Shown here piece by piece: positions 18,573-26,757 of a stretch of DNA of 64,000 nt; the stretch's first letter is position 1, and each line of letters starts with the position of its first letter. A model generated the notes under the pieces. It saw only the letters and a list, made by a program, of their open reading frames with translations, did no database searches and was not told the origin of the DNA. The stretch lies in the NCBI GenBank assembly GCA_041392065.1, contig JAWKMU010000002.1, positions 558,001-622,000 on the forward strand. Reading direction: 5' to 3'. Position numbers and translations under genes: made by a program. This DNA comes from CAJQLB01 sp041392065 (GTDB taxonomy: Bacteria; Bacteroidota; Bacteroidia; Flavobacteriales; Flavobacteriaceae).

Positions 18573-21500
18573 CTATTCTTCTTTTGCTTCTTCTTTAACT
18601 TTATTTAATTGTTGTACCAATTCTTCATAACGATTTTTTTCGTCTTGTCCTGGAAGTTTATCTGCACCATCAAGAATGTTTAACAAATACGAAATTTGTG
18701 AGACTAACATTTGTTGTGGATAAGCACCTTCATCATTTTTTAACTGACTTAAAACTGTATTCACTTTTTCAAGTCTGCTAACTTTGTCTTTGGCTTTTTT
18801 GTCTTTTAAGGATTTTGCTTCTTTTTCAAGTTGGTCTTGTAGTTTTCTAGCATCTGACAATAAATCCGTAACCTTATTAATCATTGCAATTTGAGTTTCT
18901 ATGTCTGTTATTGAGATGCCTTCGGCTTCAACCCTTGGATCCATTATAATCTCGAAAGATTGCTCATAAGACTGCTCTCCTACTGTTAATTTAGCAATGT
19001 AGGTTCCAGGAGCTACCATAGTTCCATTTTTAAAGCTCCTTTTTTTGTCCTTATGCCAAGCTCCTTTTTGGCTTAAGTCCCATTCAAAACGGTTTAAACC
19101 AGCTTTTTCTTCAAGCTTGTTATCAACATAACGCAGTATTTGACTTAGTTGCATATCCTCAACCTCTTTTACAGTGGATTTTAATTGAGTACTATCACTT
19201 AAAATTGTTGAAATTAGTTCTTTATTTGAATTTAAAATCTCTAGTTGAATACCTCCTTTGTGGCTTTCTGGAATAAAATAATCTATAATAACACTAGTCC
19301 TTGGGTAATTAGGAAATGCACGACTGCTTACATTAGGATAGCGATAGCGAATGGTATTATCTGGTTTAAACAAATGAGCTGTTTCTTTTAAATTAGTGAT
19401 TTGTTGCTGTCTTAAAGACGTGATATTGTCTAATATCCAAAACCCTCTTCCCATTGTGCTTAATACTAAGTCGCCTCTGAAAATTTTAAGGTCTGTAATT
19501 GGAGTTACAGGCAAATTTTGCTGAAATTTGTTCCATGTCTTACCATCATTGAAAGAAATGAACATCCCAAACTCAGTACCTGCATAAAGCAAACCTTCAC
19601 GTACAGGATCTTCACGCATCACACGACTTATAAAATCTGAAGGAATTCCATTGGATGCAGTGGTTAACAATTCCCAACTTTCACCATAGTTTGATGTTTT
19701 ATAAATGTAAGGTTTATCATCTCCTAGTAAATGTCTATCAACAGCAATGTAAGCTTTAGCTTCATTGAACTGTGATGGTTCTACAGATTCAACCCTACCT
19801 CCTTTAGGTAAGTTTTTTGGTGTAACGTTTTTCCATGTTTTACCTCCATCTTTAGTAATTGAAACTACACCATCATTAGAGCCTGTCCAAATTAAGCCTT
19901 CTTTAAGTTTGGATTCTCTAATGGAATACAATGTGCTGTAATATTCTTCACCAGTTATATCACGCGTAATAGGGCTTCCTGAAATAACTTGTTTATCGTT
20001 TTCAAATGCTGTGAGATCTGGAGAGATTGTTTCCCATACAATTCCACCATTGTTTGTTTTGTGTAAATATTGAGAACCATGATACACAACATCTGGATTA
20101 TGAGGTGACACATGAACTGGTGCTACACGTTGAAAACGATATTTTAAATCTTTAGGATTATGGCCATAAATATTAGACGCTCCAACAGAGTATTCTTTTT
20201 CTGTTCCAATATGTTTATTAAACACACTAAATCTTCCTTTGCAATTGGCATAAACTATGTTGGCATTACCTGGTTTTGGTACAGCAGGACCAGTTTCGCA
20301 ACCTCCTGTATTAATAATCCAACCTGTTCCTGGATTCTGAATAGCACTTGGTGGAAAACTTGGTACAGCAATGGTTGATGAATTATCTTGTTGCCCTGCA
20401 TATAACCAATAAGGATATTGGTCATCTACTTCAACAGTGTATAATTCTGCAGTAGGTTGGTTAAATTGAGTGGACCATGTTTTGCCACCATTATGTGTTA
20501 CATTAGCTCCACCATCGTTGGCTTGTATTAATAAGTCAGGATTATTTGGATTTATCCATATGTCGTGATTATCTCCATGTGGCACACTCATTTGTTCCCA
20601 TTTCTTTCCACCATCAAGAGATTTTAATAAAGGATTTGCATTGGAGTAAATGATATCTGGATTTGTAGGATCTAATTCAATGTTGGTATAATAAAAAGGT
20701 CTGTTTACCAAACCAATGTGGCTAGACACTTGTTTAAACGTTTTTCCTTGGTCTTCTGATTTGTACAAGCCACCTTCTTTACCTGGAGCTTCAATTACTG
20801 CGTATAAAATGCTAGAGTTAACAGGAGATACTGCCAAATCTATTTTTCCAATGAGTCCTTTAGGTAGCCCATTTTCCAGTTTAACCCAATCTTTGCCACC
20901 ATTTATAGATTTGTAGATGCCACCTTCGTTGTTTTCACCTCCAGAAATGATAGTCCAGGGTTTACGTTCTGCTTTCCAAGCTGCAGCATACACAATATTC
21001 GGGTTTCCAGGTAGTAATTCTAAATCAGCAAATCCAATTTTATCTGATATGAAAAGTACTTTTTCCCAGTGTAGACCACCATTTACTGTTTTGTATATTC
21101 CTCGTTCAATATTAGGTTTAAAAGCATTTCCAATGGCAGCAACCCAAACAATATTATGATTTGTTGGATCGATTTCCACAGCTCCAATTTGCCCAACATC
21201 CTTTAACCCAATATGCTCCCAAGTTTTTCCAGCATCAATAGATTTATACATGCCTTTTCCACTTATTACATTACTTCTCAACCCATCAGATCCAGTACCA
21301 ACATAAACAATATTAGGATCGTTTATAGCAACTTCTATAGCTCCAATTGAAGGCGTTGCAAAAAAACCATCGGAGACATTATTCCATGTAGTTCCATAAT
21401 CTTCAGATTTCCAAACACCTCCTCCAGTTGCTCCAAGGTAAAAAGTTCCAGGAAGGATTGGTGTTCCTGTAACCGTTGTTACACGTCCTCCACGTTCTGG

Positions 21501-21602
21501 ACCAACGGTTCGGTATTTTAACGCTTTGAAGTCTTGAGCTGATAAGGTTGTTGTGATTAATAATAAGAATGATAGTTTATAGAAAAATAATTCAGTCTTC
21601 AT
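18573..21602 (-). CDS. Large BNR/VPS10-like beta-propeller exported protein
   Basis: 1009 residues, with a signal peptide over about 1-22 ending SAQ. Residues about 25-730 carry many Asp-box blades (KSEDYGTTW, KSIDAGKTW, KTVNGGLHW, KSINGGKDW, KSEDQGKTF, THNGGKTW, TKDGGKTW, KTSNYGESW), probably making two propellers, with ILDNITSLRQ closing the second. Residues about 760-900 are an immunoglobulin-like domain (FEWDLSQKGAW, APGTYIAKLTVGEQSY), and the last 100 residues are coiled-coil. This is the standard layout of the approximately 1000-residue proteins annotated glycosyl hydrolase or WD40/YVTN/BNR-like in Bacteroidota. Activity is unproven. Upstream lie about 300 bp containing a decayed LysM fragment; 185 bp downstream begins the intradiol-like gene. 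Confidence 0.9.
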   Translation of the reverse strand: MKTELFFYKLSFLLLITTTLSAQDFKALKYRTVGPERGGRVTTVTGTPILPGTFYLGATGGGVWKSEDYGTTWNNVSDGFFATPSIGAIEVAINDPNIVYVGTGSDGLRSNVISGKGMYKSIDAGKTWEHIGLKDVGQIGAVEIDPTNHNIVWVAAIGNAFKPNIERGIYKTVNGGLHWEKVLFISDKIGFADLELLPGNPNIVYAAAWKAERKPWTIISGGENNEGGIYKSINGGKDWVKLENGLPKGLIGKIDLAVSPVNSSILYAVIEAPGKEGGLYKSEDQGKTFKQVSSHIGLVNRPFYYTNIELDPTNPDIIYSNANPLLKSLDGGKKWEQMSVPHGDNHDIWINPNNPDLLIQANDGGANVTHNGGKTWSTQFNQPTAELYTVEVDDQYPYWLYAGQQDNSSTIAVPSFPPSAIQNPGTGWIINTGGCETGPAVPKPGNANIVYANCKGRFSVFNKHIGTEKEYSVGASNIYGHNPKDLKYRFQRVAPVHVSPHNPDVVYHGSQYLHKTNNGGIVWETISPDLTAFENDKQVISGSPITRDITGEEYYSTLYSIRESKLKEGLIWTGSNDGVVSITKDGGKTWKNVTPKNLPKGGRVESVEPSQFNEAKAYIAVDRHLLGDDKPYIYKTSNYGESWELLTTASNGIPSDFISRVMREDPVREGLLYAGTEFGMFISFNDGKTWNKFQQNLPVTPITDLKIFRGDLVLSTMGRGFWILDNITSLRQQQITNLKETAHLFKPDNTIRYRYPNVSSRAFPNYPRTSVIIDYFIPESHKGGIQLEILNSNKELISTILSDSTQLKSTVKEVEDMQLSQILRYVDNKLEEKAGLNRFEWDLSQKGAWHKDKKRSFKNGTMVAPGTYIAKLTVGEQSYEQSFEIIMDPRVEAEGISITDIETQIAMINKVTDLLSDARKLQDQLEKEAKSLKDKKAKDKVSRLEKVNTVLSQLKNDEGAYPQQMLVSQISYLLNILDGADKLPGQDEKNRYEELVQQLNKVKEEAKEE

Positions 21603-21686
21603 TGGAATATAATTGTAAGTTTTTTTACTTTTTAAATTTAATAAAATAGTTTAGTTTACCACTGTTTTTTTAAACCTCTCGCTTGA

Positions 21687-21906
21687 ATTTCAACAAAAAA
21701 ATCGAAATTGGAATTACTTCAAACTGAAGAAGAGACTAATGCTATCTTAGAAAGGGAAAAGAAAATCTATATTGTTAAAAAAAATTGACACAATTTCTCG
21801 AATTTATAGCCGTAATGGAGTTTCTATTCAATCAATTTGTATCGCTAACAGTATTAAAAGCACCTCGCTTTTAAAATTGGGCAAAAGCTTTATATTGATT
21901 AAATAA
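21687..21906 (+). pseudogene. Decayed C-terminal fragment of a LysM-domain protein
   Basis: Between two minus-strand genes there is a plus-strand relic. Frame A (from about 21687) reads without ATG through an acidic helix (LELLQTEEETNAILEREKK) and into IYIVKK before a stop at 21786-21788. If one A is removed from the eight-A run at 21777-21784, the reading continues as DTISRIYSRNGVSIQ, then SICIANSIKSTSLLKLGKSF, to a TAA at 21904-21906. That joined sequence has the LysM layout: Y-x-V-K-x-x-D-T-x-x-x-I-a-x-x-x-g-V-s, then an N, then L-x-x-G-x-x-L/I. The N-terminus and start are absent, so this is a gene remnant with a homopolymer frameshift. Confidence 0.6.
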
Positions 21907-21916
21907 TAAAGAGTTT

Positions 21917-22150
21917 TTACTTTGATTCCACTACCTTATTAGTCACAAAATTTACTAGAGGAATCACTACAACTACAACTGGAACTACTGTTAACCACAT
22001 TGTTACAAAGCGATTCATCCAGATGGTTAAAAACTCATCAACAAATCCTTGCTCTCTAAATAGTAATAATCCTGAAAGTGCAAGACCAATAAAAACGGTC
22101 ATAAAAAAGACAAAGACTATCATTCTGAATTTATGAGGAATTTTTTTCAT
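21917..22150 (-). CDS. DUF2798 small membrane protein
   Basis: 77 residues with two membrane helices (about 9-31 and 49-68). The opening KIPHKFRMIVFVFFMTVFI, the middle turn with FLTIWMNRFVTMWLTVVPVVVVV and the terminal PLVNFVTNKVV are typical of DUF2798, a family of unknown function. It starts 23 bp after the stop of the upstream EamA gene on the same strand and is probably co-transcribed with it. It ends just before the LysM remnant. Confidence 0.85.
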   Translation of the reverse strand: MKKIPHKFRMIVFVFFMTVFIGLALSGLLLFREQGFVDEFLTIWMNRFVTMWLTVVPVVVVVIPLVNFVTNKVVESK

Positions 22151-22173
22151 GCCACTAATGTAATAGTTTAATC

Positions 22174-23091
22174 TTATCTTCTAAACCTTGAAAAGATAAC
22201 CAACTTTTTCTTTGTATTAATAAAATAAACACCTGTTAATAATACAATTGCTGCAATCATAGGTTGCAATGTTATTTGCTCATCCAGAAAATACCATCCT
22301 AAAAACAAAGCCACAATTGGATTTACATAGGTAGAAGTTGCAACTTTTTCTGGAGATACTATTTTAAGCAAATAATTAAAAGATGTAAAAGCCACTATGC
22401 TGCCAAAAAGAATTAACAGTAACATGGATATTTGCACATCACTACTCCAACTTGTTGGCAAAGACCATGGCTCTCCAATAATGAGACTGACAACAACTAG
22501 CATAAGACCACCTGTTACCATTTGATATCCTGTATTCACAAAGTAATTTAGTGGTAATTCGGCCTTACCAACAAACAAACTTCCATAAGCCCAACCAAAC
22601 AAACAGGCAACAATCATTAAAATACCAATTATTGAGTTTTCTTTGCTTAAAACTTCTTGTTGACTTATTAATAAATAAATTCCTACGATGCCCAGAACAA
22701 CACCAATAATAGAGCTTGTCATTATTTTTTTGCCTTGATGAATTCTCATAAGTAATAAAATAACTAAGGGTTGAGCAGAAATAATTAAAGCTGCAAATCC
22801 ACTATCTATGTACTTAAGTGCCCAAACTGCAAGTCCATTTCCAAAGGTTAAAAATAGAAAGCCTGCTATAGCTGTGTTTTTAAGTTGCCTTTTATTAATT
22901 TTTATAGAGATACCTAAAATTGTAGCAATTAAAAAAATCAATAAACCAGCTGTTATAAATCTAACTGAAGCTAACATAAAAGGTGCCAACTCACCTACTG
23001 CAATTTTATTAAACATATAAGTTGAGCCCCAAATTACATAGATAGCAAAAAATGCTAAAATGATAAAAACCAGCTTGTTTTGTTTGTCCAT
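22174..23091 (-). CDS. EamA-family (DMT superfamily) permease
   Basis: 305 residues with ten predicted membrane helices in two homologous EamA halves (about 8-140 and 150-292). The first half contains YVIWGSTYMFNKIAVGELAP, the second LFGSIVAFTSFNYLLKIVSP and the conserved NPIVALFLGWYFLDEQIT. These identify a drug/metabolite transporter of the YedA/RhtA type, an inner-membrane exporter or importer whose substrate cannot be predicted. It is divergent from the beta-lactamase-like gene at 23202 and leads a two-gene unit with the DUF2798 protein. Confidence 0.92.
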   Translation of the reverse strand: MDKQNKLVFIILAFFAIYVIWGSTYMFNKIAVGELAPFMLASVRFITAGLLIFLIATILGISIKINKRQLKNTAIAGFLFLTFGNGLAVWALKYIDSGFAALIISAQPLVILLLMRIHQGKKIMTSSIIGVVLGIVGIYLLISQQEVLSKENSIIGILMIVACLFGWAYGSLFVGKAELPLNYFVNTGYQMVTGGLMLVVVSLIIGEPWSLPTSWSSDVQISMLLLILFGSIVAFTSFNYLLKIVSPEKVATSTYVNPIVALFLGWYFLDEQITLQPMIAAIVLLTGVYFINTKKKLVIFSRFRR

Positions 23092-23201
23092 AAATTAATG
23101 ATCCTTGATACAAAATTCGGCGTATCAATATTACTAAAAACAAATTACCTATTGTTTTTATTTATGCTTAAATTAGAGCTTTAAAACTAACTATAAAAAT
23201 C

Positions 23202-24113
23202 ATGCAAAATTTTACAAGGCACATAATTCTCTTCTTGATTTTTTTAACAATCGCTTCTTGCAAAACGGATTCAAAAACCACAATTACAGAATTAATAGAT
23301 AACATTCAACAACAAATTGATGCCATTGAAGGTGATGTTGCTGTAGCATTGTTGGACCTTAATGATGAAACCAATTCAATAATGATTAATGTTGATGAAA
23401 GCTTTCATGCAGCAAGTACCATGAAAGTTCCAGTAATGATTGAGCTTTATAAACAGCAACATGAAGGGTTATTAAATTTAAACGATTCTATTGTTTTAAT
23501 AAACGAGTTTAAGAGTATTGTTGACGGAAGTCCTTACAGCATGGATATTGGTGATGATAGTGATGATGTAATTTACAGTAAAATAGGAACAAAACAAACT
23601 TTATATGATTTGATGGTACCAATGATTACAGTAAGTAGTAACTTGGCTACTAATGTACTTATTGAAATTGTTGATGCAAAAAAGGTAACTCAAACTATGA
23701 GAGGTTTAGGTGCTGATAAAATTGAAGTCTTACGAGGTGTTGAAGACCAAAAAGCTTATGATTTGGGTTTAAGCAACTCAACAACTGCTAACGACTTATT
23801 GATGATTATGAAAGCCATAGCGAATGCAAATGCTGGAACTAAGGAAGATTGTGAATCTATGATTTCGATATTGAAAAATCAAAAATGGAATGATATGATA
23901 CCAAAATATTTGCCTGAAACTATTGAGGTTGCACACAAAACTGGTAGTATTACTGGAGTTCATCATGATGCTGGAATAGTATACCTTCCAGATGGTAATT
24001 CTTATATTTTGGTTTTGTTGTCAAAAAATTTAAGTGATTTTGATAAAGGTACAAATCAATTAGCACAAATTTCTAAATCTATTTATGAGTTTTTTATCCA
24101 AAGTAGTCACTAA
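23202..24113 (+). CDS. Class A beta-lactamase-like serine hydrolase lipoprotein
   Basis: 303 residues, with a lipoprotein signal ending in IASC at about 17-20. The penicillin-binding fold motifs are all present: S72-T-M-K75 (SxxK) in HAASTMKVPVM, SSN (the SxN motif) in ITVSSNLATN, and K246-T-G in HKTGSITGVHHDAGI. The omega-loop segment RGVEDQKAYDLGLSNSTTA keeps a Glu that can align with Glu166 but lacks the Asn170 of classical class A enzymes. So it may be a beta-lactamase relative with another substrate, such as a peptide or ester, rather than a resistance enzyme. It stands alone on the plus strand ahead of the signalling operon. Confidence 0.85.
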   Translation: MQNFTRHIILFLIFLTIASCKTDSKTTITELIDNIQQQIDAIEGDVAVALLDLNDETNSIMINVDESFHAASTMKVPVMIELYKQQHEGLLNLNDSIVLINEFKSIVDGSPYSMDIGDDSDDVIYSKIGTKQTLYDLMVPMITVSSNLATNVLIEIVDAKKVTQTMRGLGADKIEVLRGVEDQKAYDLGLSNSTTANDLLMIMKAIANANAGTKEDCESMISILKNQKWNDMIPKYLPETIEVAHKTGSITGVHHDAGIVYLPDGNSYILVLLSKNLSDFDKGTNQLAQISKSIYEFFIQSSH

Positions 24114-24200
24114 ATTCCTTTTAAAAATCTACAATTTACAATTCACTACATAAAAAGTGTGTTTCACTACATTGTATTTTTAATACCTGAATTTGTCATA

Positions 24201-24208
24201 TACATTTG
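24201..24208 (+). promoter_or_regulatory. Possible -7 element of the SDHY-repeat/LytS-LytTR operon
   Basis: TACATTTG matches TAnnTTTG and lies 58 bp before the ATG at 24267. The nearest upstream TTG (24172-24174) leaves a 26-bp spacer, longer than usual, so the assignment is tentative. Confidence 0.4.
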
Positions 24209-24266
24209 CTGTATCAATCAATAAGCCTTCGCTAAATGCTATGGCTAATAAAAAAAACGAACAGTT

Positions 24267-25631
24267 ATGACAACATTATTCATCAAACCAAAGCAAATTT
24301 TTATTATTGTATTACTAGCATTTCTAATTGCACTTCCATCTAGTTCTAACGCTCAAAGAACAAAATCAAAATCAAGCTACTCTATTAATAACGATGGAAA
24401 AGGAAGAATTCAAATCACCAATAATGGTAAAGAATTTCAAATTGAATACGAAGGAGATATTACTTTATCTGATGATGATAGCGACATTGTTGCTATTTCA
24501 AATGGTGGCTTTATAGAGATAGAAAAATCATCTTTTGGAAATCGTAGACGTATTGTTATTGAATCTGACAGAAACGGAAACCTGATTAAAAAATATTATG
24601 AAGGTCGCACTGAAAAAGACTTCAATTCCGAAGGAAAAGAATGGCTCGCAGAAGTATTACAAGAAATTGTAAGAAGTACAACAATTGCAGCGGAAGCTCG
24701 TGTAAACCGTTTTTACAGTAAAGGTGGTGCTAATGCAGTATTAGATGAAATTGGAAGAATTGAAAGCGACTACGTTAATGCCGCATACTTTAAATTACTT
24801 TTTGAGAAGAATTTATCCAATAGTGACTTAGTAAAAACAATTGAAGTTGCTGGCAAAGAAATAGATTCAGATTACTATTTGGCTAGCATTTTAGAGGCTA
24901 ATCAAAAGGCTTTTTTATCAAATAGTCAAACCATTACTGCTTATATTGATGCTGCCAAAAGTATTCAGTCTGATCATTATTTAACGAGCGTATTAAAGAA
25001 GGTGGTTAACGACAAAAGCATCACAGACAGTCAAATGGAAAGTCTATTAGAAATTTCAGAAGATGTTAAATCTGATCACTACATGACTCAAATACTTACA
25101 GAAGTTATGGATAATAGAGAGTTAAATTCTCAAAACATTTCTCAAATAATACATTTATCAAGAAGCATTCAATCTGATCATTATAAAACTCAGGTTCTAC
25201 GCAAAGTAATTAATGATAAGAGTTTACCTACAAATGCTTATGATGAATTTTTAGGGACACTCAGCGATATTAAATCTGATCATTATATCTCAGAAGTGAT
25301 CAAAGAATTGATAGATAACATAGGTTCAAGTAGTGGTAGATACTCATTAAACAAGTTGCTGGACATTGTAAAAAACAGTATTCAGTCTGATCACTATGCA
25401 AGCACCATCTATAAAAAAATGGGTGAACATGATTTAACAGAAGATCAGTTAATTGCAGTACTTAATTCTTTAACTCATATTCAATCTGACCATTATATGA
25501 CTCAAGCTTTGTCTTCATTTGCAGATAAAGTAAGACGTTCGTCAGAACGCGTTAAATCGGCCTATAGAACTGCAGCAAAATCTATTGGCTCAGACACCTA
25601 TTATGGTCGAGCCATAAAAGCAATTGACTAA
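24267..25631 (+). CDS. Exported SDHY-repeat (HEAT-like) protein, first gene of signalling operon
   Basis: 454 residues with a signal peptide (about 1-29, ending SNAQ). Residues about 36-110 are a beta-rich region (RIQITNNGKEFQIEYEGDI, then a turn with DDDSD and IVIESDRNGNLIKKY). From about residue 130 to the end the protein is built of two-helix units of about 33-38 residues, each containing a core S-D-x-Y: IESDYV, IDSDYY, IQSDHY (five times with variants IKSDHY/VKSDHY) and IGSDTY, nine in all. Similar repeats occur next to BlaR1/M56-type sensors in other bacteria, but I do not recognise a named family. The following three genes encode kinase and regulator proteins in the same direction, so I infer an exported sensor or ligand-binding partner. 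It is separated from them by a 16-bp hairpin. Confidence 0.8.
   Translation: MTTLFIKPKQIFIIVLLAFLIALPSSSNAQRTKSKSSYSINNDGKGRIQITNNGKEFQIEYEGDITLSDDDSDIVAISNGGFIEIEKSSFGNRRRIVIESDRNGNLIKKYYEGRTEKDFNSEGKEWLAEVLQEIVRSTTIAAEARVNRFYSKGGANAVLDEIGRIESDYVNAAYFKLLFEKNLSNSDLVKTIEVAGKEIDSDYYLASILEANQKAFLSNSQTITAYIDAAKSIQSDHYLTSVLKKVVNDKSITDSQMESLLEISEDVKSDHYMTQILTEVMDNRELNSQNISQIIHLSRSIQSDHYKTQVLRKVINDKSLPTNAYDEFLGTLSDIKSDHYISEVIKELIDNIGSSSGRYSLNKLLDIVKNSIQSDHYASTIYKKMGEHDLTEDQLIAVLNSLTHIQSDHYMTQALSSFADKVRRSSERVKSAYRTAAKSIGSDTYYGRAIKAID
24750..25620 (+). repeat. Nine degenerate tandem repeats encoding S-D-(H/Y)-Y helical units
   Basis: Within the gene at 24267-25631, units of about 100-115 bp recur. 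The cores start near 24762, 24864, 24967, 25069, 25168, 25273, 25384, 25483 and 25590, the middle ones as TCTGATCATTAT or close variants. The DNA has diverged while the peptide core is kept, which suggests selection on the protein and not recent duplication. Confidence 0.75.
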
Positions 25632-25641
25632 CCAAAAACCT

Positions 25642-25697
25642 CCAAGGTAATTAGTCTTGTTCTAGATTTTAAATTTAGCATAGATTGATTACCTTGG
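25642..25697 (+). promoter_or_regulatory. Intercistronic 16-bp hairpin between SDHY-repeat gene and kinase gene
   Basis: CCAAGGTAAT (25642-25651) and ATTACCTTGG (25688-25697) are perfect complements. Pairing extends inward six more positions as RNA, with two G-U pairs, giving a 16-bp stem with a loop of about 24 nt. The stem ends 4 nt before the ATG at 25702. There is no T run, so it is unlikely to be a simple terminator; RNA processing, translational control or partial attenuation are the options. Confidence 0.65.
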
Positions 25698-25701
25698 TTC
25701 T

Positions 25702-26757
25702 ATGATTTTATCTAACCAACTCAACAATCCAATTGTGAAAAAGCATTTGCTCATCACAGCTTTAGGTCTGTTTTTAGGACTATTGCTTTACAACTACTTT
25801 GGTGTTAGTATTAGTCCTGAAGGAAAATCGTACAACACTCCAGAGCTCATAATGAGTGCTTTTGGAGGTGTATTATTAGCTTATATCACGTTTTATATTT
25901 CGGCTAAGTTAGATAAACTTTTGCCTTGGAAATCTCAACTCGTTAATAGGTTTGTTAGTGGAATTATAGTTTTATTCACTACCAGTTTTGCATTTATTTA
26001 TGGCTTAGTAATTTTATACAAAAAACTCTCAAAGCAAACAGTATTGGATGATGAATTGTACCAAAGTAATCTCATAAAGCTCAGCATCATCTTGTTTATA
26101 TTAATGCTTATATATAATATTATTTATTTTGCGCTTTACTCCTATTACTCTTATTCAAAATTTCAAATAGAAACTGTAAAGTTTGAACGTAGACAATATG
26201 AATTGCAACTTAGAGCATTAAAATCTCAATTGAGTTCCCATTTTTTGTTTAACAACCTGAACACTATTTCATCTTTAGCTTTTAAAGATGCAGAACAAGC
26301 TGAACAATATATTAGAGGATTAGCTAAAATATACAACTATACACTTAATAGCTATCATGTAAAATTAGTTAGCATAAAAGAAGAAATAGATGTTGTGAAG
26401 GCTTATTTGTCACTTCTAAGTACTCGTTTTGGTGAGGTTTTACAATATACCATTAACATTTCAGAACCCAATTTACAGCATCAAGTTCCTCCATTAGCTT
26501 TACAAATGCTAATTGAGAATGCAGTGAAGCACAATAAAGCATCAGAATTAGAACCTCTCAATATTGATGTTTTTGAAGAACATGATCAACTTGTTATAAG
26601 AAATAACATTACAAATTCCCCAAAAAAAATTAGTTCTTTTAATATTGGATTAAACAATATTAACTCCAGATTCAAACTTCTTTACAACAAAGAGATTTCT
26701 GTATTAGAAGACAATTACTACACAGTAAAAATTCCAATAATCATTATTAATGAATAG
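25702..26757 (+). CDS. LytS-type sensor histidine kinase
   Basis: 351 residues. Four membrane helices (about 14-32, 48-65, 82-105, 127-150) are followed by a short coiled coil and the His_kinase domain. The H-box reads LKSQLSSHFLFNNLN, with the phospho-acceptor His at about residue 180, and the ATP-binding N-box is LQMLIENAVKHN near 265-276; the C-terminal G-box is short (FNIGLNNINSRFKLLY). This is the LytS/YehU class that pairs with LytTR regulators. The usual NPHF is SSHF here, but the His is kept. The gene overlaps the next by 8 bp, and the operon ends with a matching LytTR regulator at 27775. Confidence 0.92.
   Translation: MILSNQLNNPIVKKHLLITALGLFLGLLLYNYFGVSISPEGKSYNTPELIMSAFGGVLLAYITFYISAKLDKLLPWKSQLVNRFVSGIIVLFTTSFAFIYGLVILYKKLSKQTVLDDELYQSNLIKLSIILFILMLIYNIIYFALYSYYSYSKFQIETVKFERRQYELQLRALKSQLSSHFLFNNLNTISSLAFKDAEQAEQYIRGLAKIYNYTLNSYHVKLVSIKEEIDVVKAYLSLLSTRFGEVLQYTINISEPNLQHQVPPLALQMLIENAVKHNKASELEPLNIDVFEEHDQLVIRNNITNSPKKISSFNIGLNNINSRFKLLYNKEISVLEDNYYTVKIPIIIINE

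Noticed and set aside
24750..25620. Possible CRISPR-like periodic repeats
   Set aside because: The period is about 100-115 bp, the repeats are degenerate at DNA level and lie in frame in a coding sequence; they are protein repeats.
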